From NCBI GenBank assembly GCA_945862435.1, contig CAMAXX010000001.1, positions 62,001 through 126,000 of the forward strand: a stretch of DNA of 64,000 nt, in the 5' to 3' direction. Of the stretch, positions 27,386 to 36,300 are shown piece after piece. The stretch's first letter is position 1, and each line of letters opens with the position of its first letter. The notes beneath the pieces are model-generated. The model had not been told where the DNA came from, made no database searches, and saw only the letters and a program-made list of their open reading frames with translations. A program made the position numbers and the translations under genes. The DNA is from Pseudorhodobacter antarcticus (GTDB taxonomy: Bacteria; Pseudomonadota; Alphaproteobacteria; Rhodobacterales; Rhodobacteraceae).

Positions 27386-29128
27386 ATGACGACGCGCGCA
27401 TTTCTTAATGTTGAATCCTCGCTAACGGGGCGGCGCTGGGTTGGCCCGCTGCCCGAAGAGCGCCGCTTGGCCGAGGCGATGGCCCAGATCACCGCCCTGC
27501 CGCCTGCCTTGTGCCAGATCCTTGCGCAGCGCGGCGTTGCTGCGAACGAGGCAGAGGCATTTCTGGCTCCTGCCCTGCGCGATCTTCTGCCCGATCCTTT
27601 AACGCTCAAAGACATGGGTGCTGCTGCCGCGCGGTTTTTGGCCGCCATTGACACGCGCCAACGCATCGCCATTTTCGCTGATTATGATGTGGATGGTGGG
27701 GCCTCTGCCGCGCTGCTGATCACCTATCTGCGCGCGCTTGGGATGGACGCGACCCTGTATATCCCCGACCGCATCGACGAAGGGTATGGCCCTAACGAGG
27801 CCGCGATGGCGCAACTGGGGGCCGCGCATGATCTGATCATTTGCGTTGATTGCGGCACACTTTCGCATGGGCCCATCGCCGCCGCAAATTGCGATGTCGT
27901 GGTACTAGATCACCATTTGGGCGGCGAAACCTTGCCGCCCGCCGTGGCCGTTGTTAACCCCAACCGCATGGATGAAAGCGGCGATTTAGCGCATCTTTGC
28001 GCGGCAGGGGTGGTGTTTTTGCTGCTGGTCGAAGCCAACCGCCAAATGCGCGCAAATAGCATTCAAGTGCCTGATCTGATGGGGTTCCTTGATCTTGTCG
28101 CACTGGCGACAGTGGCCGATGTCGCCCCTTTGATTGGCCTAAATCGCGCCTTTGTGCGCCAAGGATTAAAGGTTATGGCGCGGCGCGAAAGGGTCGGGCT
28201 GCGCGCGCTTGCAGATATCGCGCGCATGGACACAGCGCCTAGCGCCTATGCACTTGGCTTTGTGCTGGGCCCGCGCATCAACGCGGGCGGGCGCATTGGC
28301 CAGGCCGATTTAGGTGCGCGGCTTTTGGCCACTGCCAGCGAATCCGAAGCCGCCGCCTTGGCCGAACGGCTGGATGTGCTGAATGCCGAACGACGCGATA
28401 TCGAAGCAGCCGTGCGCGCCGAAGCCTTGGCGCAAGCCGAAGCGCGGGGCCTTGACGCGCCCCTTGTTTGGGCGGCTGGCGATGGCTGGCACCCCGGCGT
28501 TGTCGGCATTGTCGCGGCGCGCCTGAAAGAGGCCGCACGCCGCCCTGCCGTTGTAATCGGTTTTGACGGCGATATCGGCAAAGGTTCAGCCCGCTCGATT
28601 TCGGGCGTGGATCTGGGGGCCGCCGTTCAGCGTTTGGCAAGCGAGGGGCTTTTGATGAAAGGGGGCGGGCATAAGATGGCCGCTGGCCTAACTGTGGCGC
28701 GCGGACAACTGACTGCAGCCATGGAACGACTGTCAGAATTGCTGGCACGGCAAGGCTCGGGGGCGGGTGAGGGAACCGATTTGCGGATCGATGCCCTGCT
28801 GGCCCCCACTGCAGCATCGCCAGAACTTGTCGCGCAAATCGACGCCGCAGGCCCCTTTGGCGCATCCGCTCCCGCGCCCCGATTTGCCTTTGCAGATATG
28901 GCCGTGTCTGCACGACCGATGGGGATCGGGCACTTGCGCCTGTCCTTTGGCGATGGGCTGGGGCCTAAACTGGAAGCAGTGCTGTTTGGCGCGTTTCAAA
29001 CCCCAATGGGCGACGCGCTGCTGGCAGGCGGCGCGGGGCGGTTCCATCTTGCAGGACGGATAGAGCTGAACACATGGGGTGGGCGTTCGCGCGTGCAACT
29101 GCGCATCGAAGACGCTGCCCGCACCTGA
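27386..29128 (+). CDS. recJ: Single-stranded-DNA-specific exonuclease RecJ
   Basis: A 5'-3' single-strand DNA exonuclease of recombination and mismatch repair. The 580-residue protein carries the DHH-family motifs FADYDVDGGASAALL near residue 98 and LDHHLGGE near 174, and the DHHA1 domain with KGGGHKMAAGLTV near 427. A C-terminal OB-type domain follows. Length is normal. The ribosome-binding site is weak. No gene of the same operon follows; the tRNA gene comes next. Confidence 0.96.
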   Translation: MTTRAFLNVESSLTGRRWVGPLPEERRLAEAMAQITALPPALCQILAQRGVAANEAEAFLAPALRDLLPDPLTLKDMGAAAARFLAAIDTRQRIAIFADYDVDGGASAALLITYLRALGMDATLYIPDRIDEGYGPNEAAMAQLGAAHDLIICVDCGTLSHGPIAAANCDVVVLDHHLGGETLPPAVAVVNPNRMDESGDLAHLCAAGVVFLLLVEANRQMRANSIQVPDLMGFLDLVALATVADVAPLIGLNRAFVRQGLKVMARRERVGLRALADIARMDTAPSAYALGFVLGPRINAGGRIGQADLGARLLATASESEAAALAERLDVLNAERRDIEAAVRAEALAQAEARGLDAPLVWAAGDGWHPGVVGIVAARLKEAARRPAVVIGFDGDIGKGSARSISGVDLGAAVQRLASEGLLMKGGGHKMAAGLTVARGQLTAAMERLSELLARQGSGAGEGTDLRIDALLAPTAASPELVAQIDAAGPFGASAPAPRFAFADMAVSARPMGIGHLRLSFGDGLGPKLEAVLFGAFQTPMGDALLAGGAGRFHLAGRIELNTWGGRSRVQLRIEDAART

Positions 29129-29193
29129 AAATGGCGTCCCTGCGCAGGCGCAAAATCTTACAAAAATCCTAGACGCAAACTGCATTTTTGCTC

Positions 29194-29222
29194 TTGCACT
29201 CAAATGCCCACCCCACTAAAGA
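29194..29222 (+). promoter_or_regulatory. Promoter of tRNA-Glu
   Basis: TTGCAC (29194-29199) and TAAAGA (29217-29222) are separated by 17 bases, a good sigma-70 promoter. The predicted start would be about 10 bases before the tRNA, which fits. Confidence 0.5.
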
Positions 29223-29239
29223 CGCCACACGAACAGCGT

Positions 29240-29314
29240 GGCCCGTTCGTCTATCGGTTAGGACATCTGGTTTTCAACCAGGCAAGAGGGGTTCGACTCC
29301 CCTACGGGCTGCCA
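29240..29314 (+). tRNA. tRNA-Glu (anticodon UUC)
   Basis: The cloverleaf can be drawn by hand. The acceptor stem pairs GGCCCGT with ACGGGCT. The anticodon arm is TCTGG-TTTTCAA-CCAGG with anticodon TTC (reads GAA/GAG), and the T arm is GGGG-TTCGACT-CCCC. Discriminator G and an encoded CCA end the gene, giving 75 nucleotides. Confidence 0.95.
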
Positions 29315-29356
29315 CTTTCTCTCACATGATGATATTGGTTTTTGACGTCACCCGAG

Positions 29357-29370
29357 TTGACGCACATCAA
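29357..29370 (+). promoter_or_regulatory. FNR/CRP-type box
   Basis: TTGACGCACATCAA matches the FNR consensus TTGAT-N4-ATCAA in nine of ten positions. It lies 74 bases before the start of the universal stress protein gene, a typical activation distance. Oxygen-dependent control by FnrL is the inference. Confidence 0.5.
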
Positions 29371-29443
29371 CGTAGCCCAGTGTTCCATGCTCTATCTTGC
29401 GCCCAAACCTGCACCTTAGCAGGCGATGTTTCAGGAGATGACC

Positions 29444-30268
29444 ATGCACAAACCAATCGCTTATATGCCGCTGTCCACCTATGTCGAGGCGATCAGTGAC
29501 GCGGCAATTATTGATGCACTGCACTATGGCGCGGGGCTTGGACTGGCGCTGCATGTTGCCGCCTTTGCCGCAGATTTGCCCCAGCCCTATTCCCCCATGG
29601 GCGATGTGGCCTTTGACCTTTCGGGCTGGATAGATGAGGCGAAGAAGGCATGTGCGACCGAGGCCAAACGCTTGCAAGCCGTCGTTACGGGCGCGGGGCT
29701 TGCGGCCAATTTTGACTATCACGCCCATATGGGCGCGATGATGCAAACTGCCCCTGCCGAGGCGCGGCGCTTTGATTTGTCGTTACTGCCATGGCAGAAA
29801 GACGCCGTCACCATGCGCGAGTTGGCCGAAGCCGTGATCTTTGGCTCTGGCCGCCCTGCCTTGCTGGTGCCGCTGGGTGCCAAGCCTGCGCCTTTAGAAC
29901 ACCTTGCCATTGCTTGGGATGGTAGCGCCGTTGCCGCCCGCGCCTTGAACGATGCATTACCACTTCTGGCAAAAGGGGGGCAGATTTTGGTGCTTAGCGC
30001 CGCGAGTGCAGGTGCCACGCCCGCGCAAGAACGCGCCGATGCTCTTGTGAGCGCATTAAAAGCGCGCGGATACGCTGCAACTGGCGTGGCTGTTCCCGAT
30101 GGGGCTGCGTCCCTGTCGGCCACGTTGCAAGATGTGGCAACGGCGCGCGGCGCGGGCCTGTTGGCTATGGGCGGATTTGGCCATTCGCGCCTGCGTGATT
30201 TTGTTTTGGGCGGGGCGACCAAGGGCGTATTAGGGCAATTGACCATGCCTGTCTTGTTGTCGCACTAA
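29444..30268 (+). CDS. Universal stress protein (UspA family)
   Basis: A 274-residue protein with two Usp-type halves. The C-terminal half has HLAIAWDGSAVAARAL and the nucleotide-binding segment MGGFGHSRLRDFVLGGATKGVL, whose GxGxSRxRxxxLGG pattern indicates ATP binding. The N-terminal half is more degenerate. I choose the ATG at 29444, 6 bases after AGGAG, over earlier in-frame ATGs. The FNR-type box upstream suggests induction at low oxygen, as seen for other Usp proteins. It stands alone. Confidence 0.88.
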   Translation: MHKPIAYMPLSTYVEAISDAAIIDALHYGAGLGLALHVAAFAADLPQPYSPMGDVAFDLSGWIDEAKKACATEAKRLQAVVTGAGLAANFDYHAHMGAMMQTAPAEARRFDLSLLPWQKDAVTMRELAEAVIFGSGRPALLVPLGAKPAPLEHLAIAWDGSAVAARALNDALPLLAKGGQILVLSAASAGATPAQERADALVSALKARGYAATGVAVPDGAASLSATLQDVATARGAGLLAMGGFGHSRLRDFVLGGATKGVLGQLTMPVLLSH

Positions 30269-30284
30269 ACTTATCTGCGCTGGA

Positions 30285-31358
30285 TCACTGATCTTGCGGC
30301 AATGTTTCGATGAATTCTTCAATCTGCTGCATACGATCTTGGCTAAGGGGGTGGGTCGAAAGCCATTCCATCCCCTCATCTGCGCCATATTCTTCACCAA
30401 TCCGCTGGAAGAATACCGCCAGCCCTGCGGGGTCATAGCCAGCCGCCGCCGCAAGGCGCAGACCAAACTCATCTGCCTCGCGTTCTTGCCCGCGGCTGTG
30501 CGAAAGGGAAAGCAGCACGTTCCCCTCTAGCACGATATCATCCAAAATCGGCCCAACATCGCCTGCCAAAAACGCAATCAGCACGGCCGAGCCTAGCGAG
30601 CGATACAGCCGATATAGCCCGTGCTGATCGACCACATGGCCCATTTCATGCCCCAAAACCCCTGCGATTATATCAGGATCGGGGAATTCTTTGACAAAAT
30701 CATCGGTCATTACCATTGCGCCCCCAGGCAGGGCAAAGGCGTTGGGGCCAAGCCCGGGCATGTTGCGAAACAGCAAAGAAAAGTCCTGCGCCGCGCGAAC
30801 ATCTTGGGGCAAGGCTGCGGTAAGCTTAGTGAAAATTGCCTCTACCTTGGCACGCTCGGCTGCGCTTAAGGTGCTGTCTTCGGCCATAGTGGTATCAAGC
30901 ACCTGCAAGGTGCCGCGATCCATTTGGGCCACCAAAGCGGGCGGGGTGGCGGCTATGGCGATGGCGGCCAGAATATCCAGACCATAGCGCCAAATCGCCC
31001 AAGAGGCCACGACGCAAGCCAGCACGACCCCAATCAGGCGGGGGCCAAAGGCCTCATAGCTGTGCAAAATCGCGCCGCGTGTTTGCCCCGTTATGGCGAG
31101 AAATCCGGCATTATCATCGGTTTCAAACAGCGCGCCGTCTGGAAAGGTTACCTTGCGCGGCGCGGTGCCAATTGGCGCGTCAAACTGCAACGTTTTGCGC
31201 GGGGCACGCCCCAAAACCATGCCAGTCGCATCGCGCAGTTCTGCCCATTCGGCGGTGACTGTCAGTTGCGCATTCACGCGGCGTGACGCCCCCGCGCCAT
31301 AGGCTGCACCTTGAATCACACATTGCGTTTGCCCGTACGCCATCACATTCGCTCTCAC
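30285..31358 (-). CDS. M48-family membrane metalloprotease
   Basis: A 357-residue protein with an N-terminal domain, a membrane region around residues 104-135 (LIGVVLACVVASWAIWRYG) and the zinc-protease motif GHEMGHVVDQHGL near residue 239. The third ligand Glu is plausibly in READEFGLRLAAAAG. BepA/Oma1/LoiP relatives degrade misfolded membrane or outer-membrane proteins. The start overlaps the DUF898 stop by ATGA, so the two membrane proteins are co-translated and may work together. Confidence 0.88.
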   Translation of the reverse strand: MRANVMAYGQTQCVIQGAAYGAGASRRVNAQLTVTAEWAELRDATGMVLGRAPRKTLQFDAPIGTAPRKVTFPDGALFETDDNAGFLAITGQTRGAILHSYEAFGPRLIGVVLACVVASWAIWRYGLDILAAIAIAATPPALVAQMDRGTLQVLDTTMAEDSTLSAAERAKVEAIFTKLTAALPQDVRAAQDFSLLFRNMPGLGPNAFALPGGAMVMTDDFVKEFPDPDIIAGVLGHEMGHVVDQHGLYRLYRSLGSAVLIAFLAGDVGPILDDIVLEGNVLLSLSHSRGQEREADEFGLRLAAAAGYDPAGLAVFFQRIGEEYGADEGMEWLSTHPLSQDRMQQIEEFIETLPQDQ

Positions 31359-32419
31359 ATGGGCAGCCCCGCGCCCATGCCTTCAAAATCGGCATAGGCA
31401 TCGCCCACTGCATTGCCCGTGGTTTGCGCCTCGGTCACGAAATCATCGAGCGGCCCGCCAAGGCTGTATCCCGTATGCGCAGCCAAATACCGCGCCAGCC
31501 GCACTTGCGCCCAAGGTAGCAGCAGGAAAAGCGTGCAGATCACAACAACTGTATTAGAAAGGGCAATCCACAGCAGCATCGGCGCAGATGCCGCCGAGGC
31601 CAGACGATGCCCGCCTTCCAAAACGGTGTTGTTGTAAACCACATTGCGCGTCATGGCCTGATAGATAAAGGACGCAGGCAGTATAGCCGCAAAAAACAGC
31701 AGATAAGCCAAGCTGATGAGGCGCATAATCTGGGTCGGGTCTGTTTCGGCATTTTGTGCCGCCAAACCAAAGCTTGCAATGCTGATGCCAAACAGCGCCG
31801 CCCCGCCAAGCGAAACAGCAATCACCCAAGCGATGGCAACGGCAAATGCCTTGTAAAAGGCACCCAGCGGAAACTCTGCCCCAAAACGCGTGCCACCAAG
31901 GCGCGCGTTTGCAATAGAAAACCGCTTCAATGCGCGGTCAAGAATGGGGAAGGTGGTATAAAGCGTTAGAAAAACTCCAATCGGATAGACCAGCATCAGC
32001 AGCATTGCTTGGCCCGTTGTTCCATCAAAGCCAAAGCGCACGTTGGAAAAGCTGGACATCCGGGCATTGAACATCATCGACCGCAAGATCAGCCACGGAA
32101 AGGCAAGCAGCAGCACAAGTGAAAGAAGCAGACCCAGGGGCGGCACCAGGACAGCGATCATCTGATACACAATCAGCGCCCCGATCACAATCAAACGGCC
32201 CTTAAATATCTGGCCACCTGTGGCATGATAATCAAAATTGCGACCTTCAGCGAAAGTGTGATTATAAAAGTACTTTTTGGTGCGCACTTTGGCCCAAGCG
32301 GAATAGACCCCGATGGTCACGATACTGAGCATCAAGTTCACAATCCAAATGCCAAACCATTCGTTCGCCGTACCCGTAAACTGAAAGGGTTTGCTGCCTT
32401 CGGGAAGTGATGCGCTCAT
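31355..32419 (-). CDS. DUF898 (YjgN-like) integral membrane protein
   Basis: A 354-residue polytopic membrane protein with about seven hydrophobic helices. The N-terminal PFQFTGTANEWFGIWIVNLMLSI... and YNHTFAEGRNFDYHATG segments are typical of the DUF898/YjgN family, whose function is unknown. It is the first gene of a pair with the M48 protease. Its promoter lies in the 290-base region shared with the divergent NsrR-type regulator gene. Confidence 0.85.
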   Translation of the reverse strand: MSASLPEGSKPFQFTGTANEWFGIWIVNLMLSIVTIGVYSAWAKVRTKKYFYNHTFAEGRNFDYHATGGQIFKGRLIVIGALIVYQMIAVLVPPLGLLLSLVLLLAFPWLILRSMMFNARMSSFSNVRFGFDGTTGQAMLLMLVYPIGVFLTLYTTFPILDRALKRFSIANARLGGTRFGAEFPLGAFYKAFAVAIAWVIAVSLGGAALFGISIASFGLAAQNAETDPTQIMRLISLAYLLFFAAILPASFIYQAMTRNVVYNNTVLEGGHRLASAASAPMLLWIALSNTVVVICTLFLLLPWAQVRLARYLAAHTGYSLGGPLDDFVTEAQTTGNAVGDAYADFEGMGAGLPM

Positions 32420-32637
32420 ATCCTGTCCATTCTTTGGCGTTTCAATTGCGCTAAGTTATGCAGAAGCTGCCGGTTTTGAAAACCGCCATATTGGATCAAA
32501 CATAAAATTTCGAGCTTGGGTTGCAAATAAGTATCCCATATTTGCCTGATCCACGCCGATTGTGCGGCGGGGTTGATTGTTCAAGGCAAACCATTTTTTG
32601 CATAAATCGCGGATAAGCTGCAAGTTTTGTAAGCCAC

Positions 32638-32651
32638 ATGATCTAGATCAT
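32638..32651. promoter_or_regulatory. Palindrome resembling an FNR/Dnr-type site
   Basis: ATGATCTAGATCAT is a perfect 14-base palindrome with TGAT-N4-ATCA half-sites, close to the FNR-family consensus TTGAT-N4-ATCAA. It is 59 bases upstream of the Rrf2/NsrR-type gene and on the far side of the intergenic region from DUF898. It could serve either gene. Confidence 0.4.
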
Positions 32652-32709
32652 AGAAAACCCTTGGCGCCTTTGGCAGGTAGTAATTGTAGCTTTTCTATGG
32701 GGTTTACCA

Positions 32710-33195
32710 ATGCGATTGACAACACGCACAAATTTGGCTGCCCGCGTGCTGATGTCTTGTGCGGTGAATGACGGTGTCATCGTCCGCAGCATGGATATCG
32801 CGCAGCGTAGCAAGGCCTCGCTAAGCCATATGTTGCAGGTAGTGACCATGCTAAAGGAACATGGGTTCATTGAAACTTTGCGTGGCCGCGCGGGCGGGTT
32901 GCGGCTAGCGCGCCCCGCAACTGAAATTTCAATTGGCGAAGTAATCCGGATTTTTGAAGGTCGCATCGCCTTTACGGAATGTTTTGATTCAGCGAAGAAC
33001 ACCTGTCCCTTGGTCAGCGCCTGCCGTTTGCGTGGATTTCTATCCCGTTCGGTTGAGGCGTTTTTTCACGAAATGGATATGGTCACTTTGGCCGATTTGG
33101 TATCGGGCAATTGCGGGTTGTCTGCGCTGCTTAGTTTTCACGGTCGCCGCAGCCCAATTTGCAATGGGCAGAATACGCTGCTTGTGCCCACATAG
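32710..33195 (+). CDS. nsrR: Rrf2-family regulator, NsrR type (Fe-S)
   Basis: A 161-residue winged-helix regulator. The DNA-binding part is MRLTTRTNLAARVLM...IAQRSKASLSHMLQVVTMLKEHGF. Three cysteines at positions 91, 99 and 105 (in ECF, TCPL and SACRL) match the iron-sulfur ligands of NsrR, which senses nitric oxide. Usual targets such as hmp or nor genes are not in the window, so this gene is an orphan here. The NsrR label is by motif; other Rrf2 sensors with three Cys are possible. Confidence 0.75.
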   Translation: MRLTTRTNLAARVLMSCAVNDGVIVRSMDIAQRSKASLSHMLQVVTMLKEHGFIETLRGRAGGLRLARPATEISIGEVIRIFEGRIAFTECFDSAKNTCPLVSACRLRGFLSRSVEAFFHEMDMVTLADLVSGNCGLSALLSFHGRRSPICNGQNTLLVPT

Positions 33196-33229
33196 CCACA
33201 GATTCACAAACAACGGCATCCACAATCAG

Positions 33230-33265
33230 CAAAAAATATGGCGCGGGGGAAACACCCCGCGCCAT
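33230..33265 (-). terminator. Rho-independent terminator of the RTX operon
   Basis: An 11-base-pair inverted repeat (ATGGCGCGGGG / CCCCGCGCCAT, 33238-33265) is followed on the minus strand by ATTTTTTG. This is a textbook terminator, 36 bases beyond the RTX stop codon. Confidence 0.85.
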
Positions 33266-33300
33266 CGCGATTTGATTGTGGCGCGTTGCCGCAAGCTGAC

Positions 33301-36300
33301 CTATTCAGCCGCCGCCAACTTTGCCGCCAAAGCTGCTTCATAGGCCTTCAGCGTACGCCGCGCCGATGTGCCGTAGCCTGCAAAGTCGCCACTTGCCAAT
33401 TCTGGGAACAAAGCCAGAATTTCGGCGCGGGCCTCTTCGGCAAGCGCGCCCCAGCCGATCTCGCCCGGGTGGAAGCTTTCCGATGGCGCACCCTTGGCAA
33501 AGACGATCTCGTGGGTGTCAAACAGCATATGGAAGTATTCCACCTCACCGCCTACTACCCGCAGGATCGTGCTGTCGTTGACCAGATGTTTGGCGGCCAC
33601 CAGCACTTCGTCATCGCCGAACAGCATCTCGGCCTGCCAGCCACCCAGCAGCATGCGGTGCTGCGGCGAGACGCGCAGATCGCGCGTGTTGCCCAAGGCA
33701 CCTGCCTTTACAAGGATCGGCGCAACGCTGCCCGTTGCGGCCACTTTGCTTGATCCAATCCAGCGGATCGGTTGGTAATCATGATCTGCCGTGCGCACCA
33801 GATCGCCCACTTGCAGGCTTTCAATTGCAACCTCGCCCTGGGCCGTATCGATCATCGTGCCTGCTGCAAAGCAGACCACGACACGTTCGATTTGGCTGAA
33901 CTGCACCGTCACATCTTGGTTTGCAGAATTGCGATAGGTCGCCGTGCCCGATTCCGATGTGGTGCCGTTCCATGTCGGATCCAGCTGATTGTAGATAACC
34001 TGCACATTGGTGCTGCCCGTCAGGTCCAGCACATCGCCAGTGCCGCCGTTCGAAGGATCACTTAAATCTTCGCCCGTCTCACCGCCCTGCACCAGAATGG
34101 TGGCCGTGCCAGCCAGCGCAGAGTTGATCGAGAACACATCATCGCCGCTGTCGCCAAAGGCTTGGTCAGAGGCCCCTATGACGATGTCGTCATCGCCGTC
34201 GCCGCCCGCCATAATATCGCGCCCTTCGCCGCCAACCAGCGTATCGCTGCCCGCACCGCCGTCGATGGTATCGTTGCCGATACTGCCATCAAGGCTGTCG
34301 TTACCGATACCGCCATTGATGATGTCATTGCCCTGATCACCAAAGACGCGGTCATTGCCGTCGTCGCCGTTCAGGAAGTCATCATCGATGCCGCCATAGA
34401 TCGTGTCATTGTCCGCGCCGCCATAGATGCTGTCAGCATCCTCGCCGCCGTAGACCAGATCATTGCCCGCATCGCCATACAGCAAATCGGTCGAGTTGGT
34501 GGTGACAGGGTCAGCCCCGCCCGCATCCAGAAGGTCATAAACCGCCGAAGCTGCAAAGCTTGGATCCGTGTCGGCTAGTGCGCCAAAGACGGTGTCATCG
34601 CCCGCGCCGCCATAGATCGTATCGCGGCCTTCATTGCCGGCGATGCTGTCATTGCCATCGCCGCCTTCCACGCGGTCATCGTCAAAGCCTGCATCGATGC
34701 TGTCGTTGCCCGTGCCGCCATAGATCGTGTCATTGTCGTCACCCGACAAGACCGTATCATTGCCAGCCCCCGCGATGATGCTGTCGCGGTCGTCGTTAGG
34801 GGTTGGGTCAGCCGTATAGCTCGCGGCAGGGTTGCCAGGAACGGTCAGCCCAATGTTCGGGATGCCATTGCCAGCCGAGGTGCGGGTGTTGATAAAGTCA
34901 TCGCCATTGCCTGCGTCAACCGTGTCATTGCCCGCGTTGCCGATCAGGCTGTCATTGCCATCGCCGCCGTCAAGGCTGTCATCGCCAATGCCGCCATCGA
35001 CCGAGTCATTGCCTGCGCCGCCAGCCACAGTGTCATTGCCGTCGCCAGCTGCAACCGTGTCATCGCCCGCGCCGCCGTCGAGGCTGTCATTGCCCGTGCC
35101 GCCATCAACAGTGTCGTTGCCGTCCCCAGCCGCGACCGTATCATCGCCTGCGCCTGCGGTGACGCTGTCATTGCCCGTGCCCGCATCAACAGTGTCATTG
35201 CCAGCGCCCGCATCAACCGTGTCATTGCCCGTGCCCGCTGCAATCGTGTCATTGCCCGTGCCCGTGGCCACGCTGTCATTGCCCGCGCCCGTATCGACAT
35301 TCACAGGGCCCGTTGCGCCTGCGCCGTTGATCGTGTCGCTGCCAGACCCCGTGATCACCTTTTCGATCTCGGAGAAGGTGATGTCTGGGCCGGCGTCCGC
35401 GTCAAGACCGTTCACAGTGCCCTGTTCAGGGTTTGCGTTCAGGTTGACCGTGACAGGTGCCGTGACACCGCCCAGATCCAGAACATCGCCCGCGCCGCCG
35501 TTGGCTGGATCGGTCAGATCCTCGCCAGCCTCGCCGCCCGCAATCGTTGCGTTCAGATCACCCGCAGTGTCGGTGGGATCGACGCTGAACACATCATCGC
35601 CCAAGCCGCCAAGCGCACTATCCGCGCCGCCAACCGCGATGTCGTCATCGCCGATCCCGCCGTCAAGCGTATCATTGCCCAGACCGCCAGCCAGCGTGTC
35701 AGACCCATCGCCGCCCAGAACAGAATCCGCCCCTGCGCCGCCGGCGAGCGTGTCGTTGCCGACCCCGCCATCCACCGTGTCATTGCCAGCCCCGCCATCA
35801 ACAGTGTCATTGCCAGCGCCGCCAGCCACAGAATCGTTGCCCGCATCGCCGCCCAAAATGTCATTGCCAAGGCCGCCGTCAACCGTGTCATCGCCAAGGC
35901 CCGCGGCAACAGTATCATCCCCCGCGCCCGCCAAGATCGTGTCGTTCAAGCCGTCCGCGCCATCCACCTGATCGCCCTGCGGATCGGTAAAGCCGGGGCC
36001 CATATTGTCGCCCCCAGCCGTGCCATCTACCGTGCCTGCAGGAGGCGGTGCGTCGGTCAGAATGGTCTCAATCTCAGAATACGTGATCGTCACCGTCTGG
36101 CCAGCGCCATTGGTATAGCTGGCCGTGCCCGATTCTGCGCCAACAAAATCTGGCGTGACCACAACCCCCGTCAGCCCGCGCAAGTCCAGAACATCGCCGA
36201 TGCGCCCCGCTGGGTTGTTCGACCCATCAATCACCGATTCCTCGTCGGTCTCGCCGCCGACAACCGAGATCGCCGCAGTGCCAGCCAGGCTTGGATCGAA

